A DNA stretch of 64,000 bases, from positions 4,142,297 through 4,206,296 of the forward strand of contig NZ_CP061768.1 of assembly GCF_013624435.2 (NCBI RefSeq), given 5' to 3'. The translations under genes were made by a program, and so were the position numbers. The notes beneath the pieces were generated by a model. The model did not search any database. It saw only the letters and a list, made by a program, of their open reading frames with translations, and was not told where the DNA came from. Below are positions 1-7,672 of this stretch, in pieces. Position 1 is the first letter of the stretch; every line of letters starts with the position of its first letter. The stretch is from Nocardioides campestrisoli. GTDB lineage: Bacteria; Actinomycetota; Actinomycetes; Propionibacteriales; Nocardioidaceae.

Positions 1-45
1 GTCCTCCGTGGATCGGGCGCGTCTTGTCTGGAGTGCGGCTGGGTG

Positions 46-621
46 CTACTTGGTCGGGTCGGGAAGGGGGACACCGCGCTCGATCAGCAGCGCTTCGACG
101 CGTTCGACCAGTTCTCCCCGCTTGGCGTACCACTTGCGCAGGTTGATCAGGACGGGCCGTCCGTCCAGCCCGGGCTGCACCAGGTCGATGTCAGGGCGGG
201 CCAGGAGCACGTCGTAGAAGGGGGTCAGGGACTTGTCGCTGAACTTGAACTTGGCGGCCGCAGTCTCCAGCGGCGTCCCGAATCCCGGTAGGACCTCGTT
301 GATGTCGGCGCCCAGGTCGAGCATGCGCTGTAGCAGTCCCGCTTCGGCGTCGAAGTCATGCTCGTTACGGCCCACGAGGACGTGAAGGGGGTGCTCCTTG
401 GTGACGTCGGCGCCGTCGTCCAGCAGTCGGGTGGCGATCTTGACGCGTAGAGCCGAGTCGTTGTGGGCCAAGGCCAGAGTCAGCAGGGTGTCACCCGAGT
501 AGCCGTCATAATTGACGTGCTCTGGCTGATAGGCCCCCTGGAAGTCCTCCCACGTGCCGTGCCTCAGGGCAGCGTGCAGGGCGTTGGTGTCGCGCGGCTT
601 GCCGCGTTTGAGCCATGCCAT
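46..621 (-). CDS. Ankyrin-repeat protein, probable immunity protein
   Basis: A 191-residue soluble protein with no signal peptide or membrane segment. It carries ankyrin-like units, for example LLDDGADVTKEHPLHVLV and MLDLGADINE followed by GTPLETAA. It begins 9 bases after the stop of the GH-E nuclease toxin on the same strand, the usual place for an immunity protein. Ankyrin-repeat proteins are a known class of immunity proteins in polymorphic toxin systems; neutralisation of this particular toxin is inferred from position only. The start is the first ATG of the frame, with a second start-like ATGG nearby in another frame. A general scaffold protein cannot be excluded. Confidence 0.7.
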   Translation of the reverse strand: MAWLKRGKPRDTNALHAALRHGTWEDFQGAYQPEHVNYDGYSGDTLLTLALAHNDSALRVKIATRLLDDGADVTKEHPLHVLVGRNEHDFDAEAGLLQRMLDLGADINEVLPGFGTPLETAAAKFKFSDKSLTPFYDVLLARPDIDLVQPGLDGRPVLINLRKWYAKRGELVERVEALLIERGVPLPDPTK

Positions 622-630
622 GGTTCGAAC

Positions 631-1995
631 CTATCTCCGTCGTGGGACCGCTTCGTCGATCCCGGATCTGTTCCTGCCCGGATGCTGCACTTCGTAGTTT
701 GACGGGTCGCGGTAGCGCTGGAGGAACTCCTCCTTGCTGATCCGCCCTGAGAGGTACTGGTCACGCAGCGTGCGGTACTCCTCCCCGGGCGCATGCCCCA
801 TGTCCCACACGTTCTTACGGGGTTGACCTGGTTGCCAATCGACCTTGACCAGGTCGCCGTCCTTGTTCAGCACCCAGACCTCGCTGTTTTCGTCCATCGC
901 CTGTCGCCACACGTCGTCGACCTGGTCCTCGCCGTAGGAGGGTCGGCTGTTCGCGTAGGGCAGGCGGTTGCCGTGGGTGTCGTAGCCGTAGGAGTTCGGT
1001 TTCCCCTTGTCCGGGAGTTTCCCAGTGGGTCGTTTGCGCATGTTCTTCGCGCTTCGGTACTTGCGCAGGATCCGACGCACGTCGGTGGCCTTGTCCACGG
1101 TCTTGGCCAACACGATGACGGCGTGGACCGCTTTGATGGCCGTGAGCGCGGTGATGACCTTCTTGGCGTAGGAGACCGCTCTCCCGGCGGCGACCAGTCC
1201 TCCGGCTGCTGCTGCTCCCCCGAACGTGGCCAGGCTTCCCAGCCCGGCGAAGAAGGCGGTCGCCCCGACCTCGATACCCAGGTCCTTGAGCAGTCCCTTG
1301 ACCGTCTCCTTTGTCTGCTCGACCTGTTCGGCGTAGTCCTCACAAGCAGTGGCGAGGGCTCGTGACTCGGTCGCGAGGTCGTCAGCGGCCTGGCCGATCT
1401 CGGTCAAGGCGACAGTGGCCTTGTAGGTCTCGGGAGACCTCTGGTTCCCAAGTTCGGAGATCGCGACGTCGGTGTAGCTCGGGATCGCCTCGAGTCTGGT
1501 GGCAACCGCGCGCCAGGTTGCACTGGCCTGCCGGAGCCTGCCGGTGTCGGCGCTGGGCCATGCCCACCCTTGGAGGTGGTCGACGATGAGGTCCCAGAAC
1601 ATCGGGGTGTCGCTGGCGTCCGAGCCCAGGGCCGACGGCGGCGTATAGGGGGCCACCTCGACTGGGGAGCGATTCTTGCCGGTGGTCATCTGCCCGTGTC
1701 GTCCGCGGTAGACCGAGGCGTTGTTGGCGTCGCGGTGGTTGGCGCCCGAGCTCTCGGTGACCACGGTCACGGTTGCGAGTGCGGTAACGAGGTCTGAGAT
1801 GGCACCGACGATCTGTCGTGCGGAGGAGTCGTAGGAGGAAACGAACTCCTCGGAGGACTTGTCGTCCCCACCCATCCCGCTGGTTCCTGACAACGATGAG
1901 GTCAAGTTGTCGTAGGCGGCTGCGGCTCTTTGGTTGGCCGTGTTCAGGGCGTCGGCGGCGCTTTCGTAGCCGGCGATGTCGACTTCTAGCCTCAC
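631..1995 (-). CDS. WXG/LXG-like polymorphic toxin with C-terminal GH-E nuclease domain
   Basis: A 454-residue protein. The N-terminal ~100 residues are helical and Ala/Ser-rich like an ESX/WXG carrier domain; a middle part has a hydrophobic Ala/Gly segment around residues 235-290; the C-terminus has the motif WDMGHAPGEEYRTL followed by DPSNYEVQHPGRNRS. The Gly-His, the conserved Glu and the Asn-Arg-Ser ending match the GH-E branch of the HNH/EndoVII nuclease superfamily found at the tips of polymorphic toxins. The GTG start at 1995 was chosen because it overlaps the TGA of the upstream WXG gene (GTGA). Likely exported by a type VII system and acting on nucleic acid in target cells; export and target are inferred. 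No secretion apparatus genes lie in the window. Confidence 0.75.
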   Translation of the reverse strand: MRLEVDIAGYESAADALNTANQRAAAAYDNLTSSLSGTSGMGGDDKSSEEFVSSYDSSARQIVGAISDLVTALATVTVVTESSGANHRDANNASVYRGRHGQMTTGKNRSPVEVAPYTPPSALGSDASDTPMFWDLIVDHLQGWAWPSADTGRLRQASATWRAVATRLEAIPSYTDVAISELGNQRSPETYKATVALTEIGQAADDLATESRALATACEDYAEQVEQTKETVKGLLKDLGIEVGATAFFAGLGSLATFGGAAAAGGLVAAGRAVSYAKKVITALTAIKAVHAVIVLAKTVDKATDVRRILRKYRSAKNMRKRPTGKLPDKGKPNSYGYDTHGNRLPYANSRPSYGEDQVDDVWRQAMDENSEVWVLNKDGDLVKVDWQPGQPRKNVWDMGHAPGEEYRTLRDQYLSGRISKEEFLQRYRDPSNYEVQHPGRNRSGIDEAVPRRR

Positions 1996-2297
1996 GACAG
2001 GGAGTCCCACATCTCGGTGTTGGCCTGCGCGCTGGCTGTGTAGTGTCCGTGGGCGTCTCGGGCTGCCGCTCTGAGATCGGCGAGGGCGGCGCGCATCTCC
2101 TGCATGCCTTGCTCCCAGGTTTGGTGAGCAACGCGTTGTGCTTCGGCAGCAAGCCCTTCCCAGACCTGATGCAGGGCCCGGATCTGGGCTTCCAGGTCGG
2201 TGGCGAGCTGCTCCAGAGCTGTCTCGGTGGCCTGCACGTCGGCCACGAGGTGGTCCAGTTCGGCGAGATCCACGCTGAAGACGTACTCGTTCCCCAT
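1992..2297 (-). CDS. WXG100-like small protein
   Basis: A 101-residue, almost wholly helical protein with a central WEGLAAEA turn, which fits the W-x-G helix-turn-helix of ESAT-6/WXG100 proteins in length and position. It lies between another WXG100-like gene and the toxin, with 2 bases to the former and a GTGA overlap with the latter, so the three are co-translated. WXG100 partners normally form helical hairpin dimers that chaperone or target toxins to type VII secretion. The sequence shows no signal peptide. Its role as toxin chaperone is inferred. Confidence 0.72.
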   Translation of the reverse strand: MGNEYVFSVDLAELDHLVADVQATETALEQLATDLEAQIRALHQVWEGLAAEAQRVAHQTWEQGMQEMRAALADLRAAARDAHGHYTASAQANTEMWDSLS

Positions 2298-2299
2298 GG

Positions 2300-2623
2300 T
2301 CAGCCCAGCCGTTCGATCAGCCGGACAGAGAGCTGGTCCAGCTTCTGCTGCGATGCATCGTCCGCGGCGGTGTAGTCATGATGGGCGGCGTCGAGGAGTT
2401 CGCGCATGGCGCGCAGACCGGACAAGACGTCTCCCGCTGCCTGGCGCCAGTCTTCCCATGCGTGATCGAACGCGTCTGCGGCCGAGCCGGTCCAGCCAGT
2501 TCCCAGGAAACTGGTCACGCGCTGATCGATGGAGTTCCGGTCGTGATGGAGCCGATCAGCTGCGGAACTCACATCCGCCTTGGCTTTGGCGAAAGCAGCG
2601 TGCGTCAAACTCACACGGTTCAT
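2300..2623 (-). CDS. WXG100 family protein
   Basis: A 107-residue helical protein with the motif GTGWTGSAADAF, which gives the W-x-G signature at about residue 40. The ATG at 2623 is preceded by a purine-rich GGGGGG stretch about 4 bases upstream; the longer open frame upstream encodes arginine-rich low-quality sequence and was rejected. It is the first gene of the leftward toxin cassette and is followed 2 bases later by the second WXG100-like gene. As in other type VII effector operons the two small proteins probably heterodimerise. Functional role inferred from family and order. Confidence 0.75.
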   Translation of the reverse strand: MNRVSLTHAAFAKAKADVSSAADRLHHDRNSIDQRVTSFLGTGWTGSAADAFDHAWEDWRQAAGDVLSGLRAMRELLDAAHHDYTAADDASQQKLDQLSVRLIERLG

Positions 2624-3140
2624 TGGCCCCCCTGCCCGAGTCTGTTCGCGGGTCCTACCCGCCCCCACCGTGCGAAAACACGATCGCCGTCTGGGCGCAC
2701 GGAGTTCCCTAATTTGGTGCACGACCCGACGGGCTCACCTCCGAGGAGGCGTCGCCTCGGTGACTGGTGGGGGTCTCGTCGCGTCTCCTGTCCTCCGGCC
2801 GCGCGACACCGACCCGTCGAACAACTCCGCCTCCGCGACGCCGGCGACGCTGGCCGTTCCTGGAGCGTCTGCGGCTTCACACTCGGCATCGCCACATGGC
2901 CCGAATAGGAAGTCGGCCAGCGCATGAACGTCTGCTACAGGTCTCATCGCAGAACCATGGCAGGTCACGCAGGAGCCCGTTCCGGTCTTCCACAGGGCAG
3001 GGGACGAGGGGGATCCGGCGACACCGGGCCGAACTCGTGGGGGAGGTGGTGCGTGGAGTCGTGGCGGTCGGGGTGTCGGATGCCGTGTTTGACCTGCAAC
3101 AACGGGTGCTTGCACTTGGTACTACCTGCCGCCGGGACCC
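2624..3140. other. Intergenic stretch between toxin cassette and Tn operon
   Basis: About 520 bases with no confident gene. The only open frame with acceptable codon use is a leftward one from ATG 2947 to 2735 (70 codons, beginning MRPVADVHALADFLFG); it has no clear ribosome binding site and I do not call it. At 3030-3090 it holds a decayed copy of part of the neighbouring 113-residue gene. It should contain the promoter of the WXG100/toxin cassette, but I see no convincing -35/-10 pair. It may also hold the left end of the Tn7-like element, although no terminal repeat was found. Confidence 0.4.
3030..3090 (-). pseudogene. Fragment of a paralogue of the adjacent 113-residue gene
   Basis: Read leftward this stretch encodes KHGIRHPDRHDSTHHLPHEF, closely resembling DHGIGHPDPQDAAYNFHEL in the intact gene at 3141-3482. 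The surrounding frame lacks the Cys-rich HGCDGCC tail of that gene and runs into unrelated sequence before a stop. It looks like the remnant of a tandem duplication or of a related mobile gene. No start codon or ribosome site is apparent. Confidence 0.45.
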
Positions 3141-3482
3141 TTACCTTCGCTCGTCGTCTGATGCAGAGGCCCAGGATGGGAGTGGGCCGCAGCAGCCGTC
3201 GCAGCCGTGAGCGGTGATGTCGCGGCCGAGCTCGTGGAAGTTGTAGGCGGCGTCTTGGGGATCAGGGTGTCCGATTCCGTGGTCGCAGATTCGCTCGGCG
3301 ATACCGCGGTCTTCGCGCCAGTGGACTGGGGACGCTGACAGGGCGTGCTCCCGGGGGTGGTGGATCCAGCAGCCGTACGGGCGGTCCGCGCATGCTCGGG
3401 CTGGGTGGACGTGAGTCATGACGCCGTTGGATACCCTCACGCGGTTGCTGGTGAGGATCTCGACTGGTGATTGCTCACTCAC
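3141..3482 (-). CDS. Small His/Cys-rich protein, last gene of the Tn7-like operon
   Basis: A 113-residue protein of unknown function. The C-terminal half carries CDHGIGHPDP and HGCDGCCGPLP, a spacing of His and Cys that suggests metal binding. The GTG start at 3482 overlaps the stop of the previous gene (GTGA), so it is translationally coupled to the transposition operon. The Cys/His tail resembles small proteins carried on actinobacterial mobile elements and phages; I cannot name a family. A shortened paralogous fragment lies just downstream. It may be cargo, a regulator, or an accessory transposition factor. Confidence 0.55.
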   Translation of the reverse strand: MSEQSPVEILTSNRVRVSNGVMTHVHPARACADRPYGCWIHHPREHALSASPVHWREDRGIAERICDHGIGHPDPQDAAYNFHELGRDITAHGCDGCCGPLPSWASASDDERR

Positions 3483-4027
3483 AGGGGGAGTCCTAACTGG
3501 CGGCGAACCGCGGCGATAAGCATCGGTCCGGCCACCGCTAGGGATTCTTCACCTAGGAGTTGGACCGGCACTCGGTTGTTTAGTCGGGGCTGCTTCCGGC
3601 GGAACCACGCCGGCGCCTCCTCCGCGTCCGCCTGATAAAGCAGGAGTGCGGCGTGGAAGACCGTTCCGAGGCTCAAGAGGAAGTCCCGCGAAGGCGGCTC
3701 ATCGTCTGGTCTGTGACTCCTTGCGGCTTCAAGGTTCTCGGTGGGGTAGATCTCGTCCAAGAGTTCTGGTCCCAGCATGGTTTCCAACCGCGCGATCAGT
3801 TGCGGTGGCGACAGCAGGACGAGAGCGATGGGTGCGGCCGCGGCCCCTTCGTCTCTCAGCCACTCCAGGGGACTGAGGTGGTCAAGAGCAGGGTCAGGGG
3901 TGTTCAGGAGCCTGACGCGTTCGGTGTGCGGTGTGTGGTCCGGCATGGCACCGAGGACGGCGTCGAGACCCCGCGGACCGCGCATCGGCAGGCAGCGTCC
4001 TCTGGTTTTGCGGGCCAACGCGTTCAC
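3479..4027 (-). CDS. Unknown protein with antitoxin-like (MbcA/ParS-type) repeats
   Basis: A 182-residue protein coupled by GTGA overlaps to the genes before and after. Two stretches, LLNTPDPALDHLSPLEWL near residue 40 and WFRRKQPRLNNRVPVQLL near residue 140, resemble by eye the W-L-x-x-P-x-x-x-L-x-x-x-x-P-x-x-L-L pattern of the toxin-binding tail of Xre/MbcA/ParS antitoxins. No matching RES-type toxin is next to it, so a toxin-antitoxin role is not supported by context. Position in the transposition operon suggests an accessory or cargo role. The family assignment is tentative. Confidence 0.45.
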   Translation of the reverse strand: MNALARKTRGRCLPMRGPRGLDAVLGAMPDHTPHTERVRLLNTPDPALDHLSPLEWLRDEGAAAAPIALVLLSPPQLIARLETMLGPELLDEIYPTENLEAARSHRPDDEPPSRDFLLSLGTVFHAALLLYQADAEEAPAWFRRKQPRLNNRVPVQLLGEESLAVAGPMLIAAVRRQLGLPL

Positions 4028-4416
4028 CCCTCTCGGGAGAGAGCCGGCGTAGCGGACGCCAAGTCAGCGCCCAAGAGCAATTCGATGAGATCCACCGCCG
4101 GGCACGGCCACCAGCCATCGCACTCCAGGCAGCGATCCGGAACTGGGGGGCAGTTAGGAGTCTCTCGACAGTCGTCTCCGTAGATGGGCTCGCACACGGG
4201 GCACTCAACGCCGATGCGCTGGGCCGGTTCGTGGACCGTGGTGGCGTAGGCGAGGAGGGCGAGCATCTGCCCGTAGCTGCGGACCAACTCCTGCAGGGCG
4301 TTGGTGTCGCTCGGAGCACGCTCCAGCTCGCTCGTCACGTGCTTGCGTGCTTCCTGGATCGCTGTCGCGATCGACGCGTGGAGCGGCGTGCCGGCCAGGG
4401 CTGGGGGTTCGGTCAT
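4024..4416 (-). CDS. Small Cys-rich (zinc-ribbon-like) protein in the Tn operon
   Basis: A 130-residue protein with a helical N-terminal half and a Cys-rich segment: CPVC, a single Cys in DDCRE, another in PNCPP, then CLECDGWWPCP. The paired Cys-x2-Cys units suggest one or two zinc-binding sites, as in many small phage and mobile-element proteins of actinobacteria. The ATG at 4416 overlaps the stop of tniQ (ATGA), and its stop overlaps the next start. Function unknown; co-translation with tniQ makes a link with target choice or regulation plausible but unproven. Confidence 0.55.
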   Translation of the reverse strand: MTEPPALAGTPLHASIATAIQEARKHVTSELERAPSDTNALQELVRSYGQMLALLAYATTVHEPAQRIGVECPVCEPIYGDDCRETPNCPPVPDRCLECDGWWPCPAVDLIELLLGADLASATPALSREG

Positions 4417-6719
4417 GGGGTTGTCTCCTGTTCCGGCCGCGAGGGCATGGGCGGCGCTTGGTTGGTCGGCATGGTCGGGAGTCCGCTGGTGCTGATGAGG
4501 TGGCGCAGGTGGCTGCCGGCCGGGGTGGGTGTGGAACCGTGGCCGTGGCGGTCGAGGAGGCTGACGCCCAGGTCGCGTTCGAGGCGCATCAGGCCCGTCG
4601 AGAGGGCGGCTTGGCTGACCTGGAGGGCTCGCGCGGCGGCAGTGATGGCTCCGTGGTCCACGATGGCTGCGAACCGATGTAGTTGATTGGCTGTCCGTTG
4701 GGCTGAGGTGGATTGGCCGGACGCCGCGAAGGACACCGCTTCGGCCAAGGTCAGGCCGTCGACCCCCTCGCTGCTGGGTCGGCTGCTCTTGCGGCGCTGA
4801 CGGTGGGTCCAGTCGAGTTGACGTTCAACGTGGGCAGGCGGGCAGGTCCACTGCCCCCCGAGGTTTCGGCGTGGAGTCCAGGTCAGGGGCTCGTCGAGGC
4901 GGTTGATCAGGAGGGCATGCTCGGCACGCCGCAAGAGCCCTTGTGGGGGGTCGCGTTCCCAGTCCGTGCGTTGACGGCCGTAGGCCAGCCGGTGACTGGC
5001 ATGCGTCTCTAGTCGAGCCGGGGTGAGCAGGATGTCGTTGCCGGTCAGTTGCTCGTAGAGCCACCAGCCCATGAAGGTGCGCAGCCGTGGGGTGGGCCGT
5101 TGGCCCAGCTCACGGGCGATGCGTCGCGCTGTTCGCTCCGCAGGGGGCACCGCGCGGAGGAATGTCCGGCGTCGCCGCTGGTAGTCGATCGGCACAGTTG
5201 AGTCGCACAAGGCGGCGTGGACGGCGAGAAGGTCGTCGAAGAAGTCTGTGCTTCCCGTGTCGTCCGCGGCGAGTCCCAGGACGCGTGTGAGGTCGGTTTG
5301 GATCAGGGAGGACAGGTGGGGGTGCCCCAGTCGCTGGCTGGCCCGCGCCGTGCCCGCGACGGTGCCGAGCGAAAGCAGCGCGACACTGGCCGCGAGACGG
5401 ACGTAGCCGTTGTCGGGGATCTCGGGGTGCTCTCCGAGGACGGTGTCCCATGCCCGGGCGGGCACCTTGGCGGGGTCCAAGGGGATGAGCGGTGCGCCAT
5501 CGGGGCGGAATCGGGCGGCACGGATGCGGAGTGCTCGGGCGCGGGCGGGGCGCCCGCGGGGCCGCGTCACGGGGACGTCGAGTGCCTGGATCAGCGGCCA
5601 GGACGCGACGTGGCGGCCGCTGTGATCGGTGGCGCGCCGGCGCACATCGTCGGGCAACACGGCGAGCACTTGGCGAGCGGTGGGGATGTCGGGTGCGGTC
5701 AGAACGCTCACCGCAAAGGTGGCGGTCAGCGCCATGGTGGAGGCGCTGCGCGTGGCGTTTGCCAGGCGCACGCCCGCGCTCGCGACCGGCCCCAGGTCCA
5801 TGCCGTGACTCCACCGCCTCAGCTGAGCAGCGACTGCGGCAGCCGGGTCGTCGTCACCGCGCACTGCCGGAGGGGAAGCGCTCGCGTCGTGAAACCCCGC
5901 GAGCGCATTGATCGAAGCCGACAGGTGGGGTGGATGGAGGGCGGGTGCGAAGTCGGCGGGTAGGTGATCGGACGGCAGATTGGTCATGACGAGGCGGGCC
6001 AGCGCGGCGAGGTCATGGAGCCATTCGATGCGAGACCGGGACTGTCCGAACGCGGTGACTGGGCCGGTGCCGTGGATGACGCCGTGAATGACTTCTTGTG
6101 CGTGCAGGTATGGCGCCATCTCGTCCGGCTCAGGCGCTGGCGGGCCGTGACCATCGACGAGGTCGGAGGTGGTGCACGAGCATTCGTCGCCCGGTCGTCG
6201 CTGAAGGTGTCGTGCGTCGATCGGGTGGCCGCGTGGGCTGGTCCGGACGGTGCGCTGACAGGTAGGGCAGGCGGAGAGGAGTAGTCGGGCATGGGTGGGG
6301 CAGGCGAAGGTCCATTGCAGGTACCAGCTCAACTTCCACCGGAGGCCCCTCTCGGGCAGGCACTCGGGGCAGTAGCGAGCTCCTGAGCCGCGTGGCCAGG
6401 TGCCGCCACCGTGACCGCGCTTGGTGAAGGAGGGCATCAGCCCCAGGTGGGCATGGCGCTGCAGGGTCATCGTCGTGAGGGTCGCCTCATCGAGGTCCAG
6501 CGCGTGGGCGAGCCCGGCGGTGGCCTCGGGTGATTGGCAACGCACGATGGAATAGGGACGCTCGTTGCTCAGCCCGAGGTGGCGATGCACCACCGAGGGG
6601 GCCACTTCGAGGTGGTGGGCCAGGTGCTCTAGGTAGCCGTCAAGGGGCTCGTCGTCCAGGGGCGGGGGCGCGTAGCCCAGGCGGTGAGCCGGGGCCGCGG
6701 GGGCGTTCTGTCTGCTCAT
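4413..6719 (-). CDS. tniQ: TniQ-family target selector fused to a C-terminal LysR-type helix-turn-helix
   Basis: A 768-residue protein. The TniQ domain lies at the N-terminus with zinc ligands in YCPEC (Cys117, Cys120), CPTH (Cys140, His143) and CPTC (Cys151, Cys154), the arrangement of TniQ/TnsD proteins. The last ~90 residues (from about 680) form a textbook LysR-type winged helix, including AAARALQVSQAALSTGL and a DRHGHGSTPTPAG wing. TnsD-type selectors also carry DNA-binding C-termini, but a LysR-type one is not a fusion I recognise. The length is that of TnsD rather than of the short TniQ of CRISPR-associated transposons. It is coupled by ATGA to tniB upstream and to the Cys-rich gene downstream. 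Expected role: bring the TniB ATPase and transposase to a specific attachment sequence. Confidence 0.85.
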   Translation of the reverse strand: MSRQNAPAAPAHRLGYAPPPLDDEPLDGYLEHLAHHLEVAPSVVHRHLGLSNERPYSIVRCQSPEATAGLAHALDLDEATLTTMTLQRHAHLGLMPSFTKRGHGGGTWPRGSGARYCPECLPERGLRWKLSWYLQWTFACPTHARLLLSACPTCQRTVRTSPRGHPIDARHLQRRPGDECSCTTSDLVDGHGPPAPEPDEMAPYLHAQEVIHGVIHGTGPVTAFGQSRSRIEWLHDLAALARLVMTNLPSDHLPADFAPALHPPHLSASINALAGFHDASASPPAVRGDDDPAAAVAAQLRRWSHGMDLGPVASAGVRLANATRSASTMALTATFAVSVLTAPDIPTARQVLAVLPDDVRRRATDHSGRHVASWPLIQALDVPVTRPRGRPARARALRIRAARFRPDGAPLIPLDPAKVPARAWDTVLGEHPEIPDNGYVRLAASVALLSLGTVAGTARASQRLGHPHLSSLIQTDLTRVLGLAADDTGSTDFFDDLLAVHAALCDSTVPIDYQRRRRTFLRAVPPAERTARRIARELGQRPTPRLRTFMGWWLYEQLTGNDILLTPARLETHASHRLAYGRQRTDWERDPPQGLLRRAEHALLINRLDEPLTWTPRRNLGGQWTCPPAHVERQLDWTHRQRRKSSRPSSEGVDGLTLAEAVSFAASGQSTSAQRTANQLHRFAAIVDHGAITAAARALQVSQAALSTGLMRLERDLGVSLLDRHGHGSTPTPAGSHLRHLISTSGLPTMPTNQAPPMPSRPEQETTP

Positions 6720-7672
6720 GAGGCGACGGAGCCGGCAGCAAGACTTTGTACTGCCACGATCTCGGCGTCGACGTGGTCGGCGGTGACGATCCCGTCGTTG
6801 TCGGCCAGACCCTCTACGGCCGCTCGCTTGAGGGTGTTGAGGATGCTGCCTGGGCGTCCTTCGAGGTCGGCCACCAACCGCAGCTGCAGACGGGGGTCCT
6901 GCAGACAGGCAAGGTGCAGGTGCTCGATGGCACGCATGCGCGCAACGAAGGAAGCGATGAGCCGTACTACTGTGCGTGCGTCGTTAGTACGGATGGGATT
7001 GAGCCGCAGCCCGATGTGGCGGCGACGGAGTTGTTGCGCGGTGTCGTTGTTGCGTCCGGGGTCGCGTAGCAGCGCGGAGCGATCCAGGTCGATGCCGACG
7101 AAAGCGAAGGGCACCGGCAGGTGCAGCAGGGTCCTGAGTCCGTCCGTCAGGCGCGAAGCGGAGTCAGAGACTCGGCGATACATCTGCGCGTCATCGACGA
7201 CCACGAGCTCCACACCCATGGCGGGCAGCAGCCGACCGAGCATCTGGTGCAGTTCCTTCTCCGAGCCGGTGTCGGGCAGGGCGCAGAACCTCGCCACCGA
7301 GGCGAGCAGGCCACGGGCCTCTTGCTTGGATCCGGCCTCGACGTACACGCATGGGGTGTGCAGGTAGCCGTCCTTGGTGCGGGTGCGCCACGGCTGTGGG
7401 TGGGCTGTGGCGCGGTCGAGCAGGACGCGGGTGATGGCTGTGCTCTTTCCCAGGTGGGAGGGGCCGCTGACCGCCAGCCAGGTCTCGTTGGTGCCCAGGT
7501 GCTGTCGGGTGAGCTTGTCGAAGGCGGCGGCGAGGTCGCGCTCGTAAGCGGTGGGGAGGTGCTGGGCGTGGATCCACTCATACAGCGCGGGCGCGCGGTC
7601 GGGAGGGAGTGAGGTCTGCAGGTGGTGCAGCCTCATCCAGGTGGCGGGGTCGGCCACGGACAGACGGGTCAT
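6716..7672 (-). CDS. tniB: TniB/TnsC-type AAA+ transposition ATPase
   Basis: A 318-residue AAA+ protein with Walker A GPSHLGKST (about residues 70-78) and Walker B VELVVVDDAQ (Asp160-Asp161). Proteins of this family polymerise on DNA and connect the target selector with the transposase. The ATG at 7672 was chosen because it overlaps the stop of tniA (ATGA); a GTG nine bases earlier in frame is also open. The stop overlaps the start of tniQ. No extra DNA-binding domain is visible, so target choice probably rests with TniQ. Confidence 0.9.
   Translation of the reverse strand: MTRLSVADPATWMRLHHLQTSLPPDRAPALYEWIHAQHLPTAYERDLAAAFDKLTRQHLGTNETWLAVSGPSHLGKSTAITRVLLDRATAHPQPWRTRTKDGYLHTPCVYVEAGSKQEARGLLASVARFCALPDTGSEKELHQMLGRLLPAMGVELVVVDDAQMYRRVSDSASRLTDGLRTLLHLPVPFAFVGIDLDRSALLRDPGRNNDTAQQLRRRHIGLRLNPIRTNDARTVVRLIASFVARMRAIEHLHLACLQDPRLQLRLVADLEGRPGSILNTLKRAAVEGLADNDGIVTADHVDAEIVAVQSLAAGSVAS

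Noticed and set aside
2709..2726. Possible left-end copy of the tnsA-proximal repeats (CTAATTTGGTGCACG)
   Set aside because: The similarity to the inverted repeat unit is short and gapped, and there is only one copy. Not enough to mark a transposon end.
2735..2947. Small leftward gene of 70 codons
   Set aside because: No ribosome binding site and no recognisable domain; codon use is only moderately convincing. Mentioned in the intergenic note but not called.
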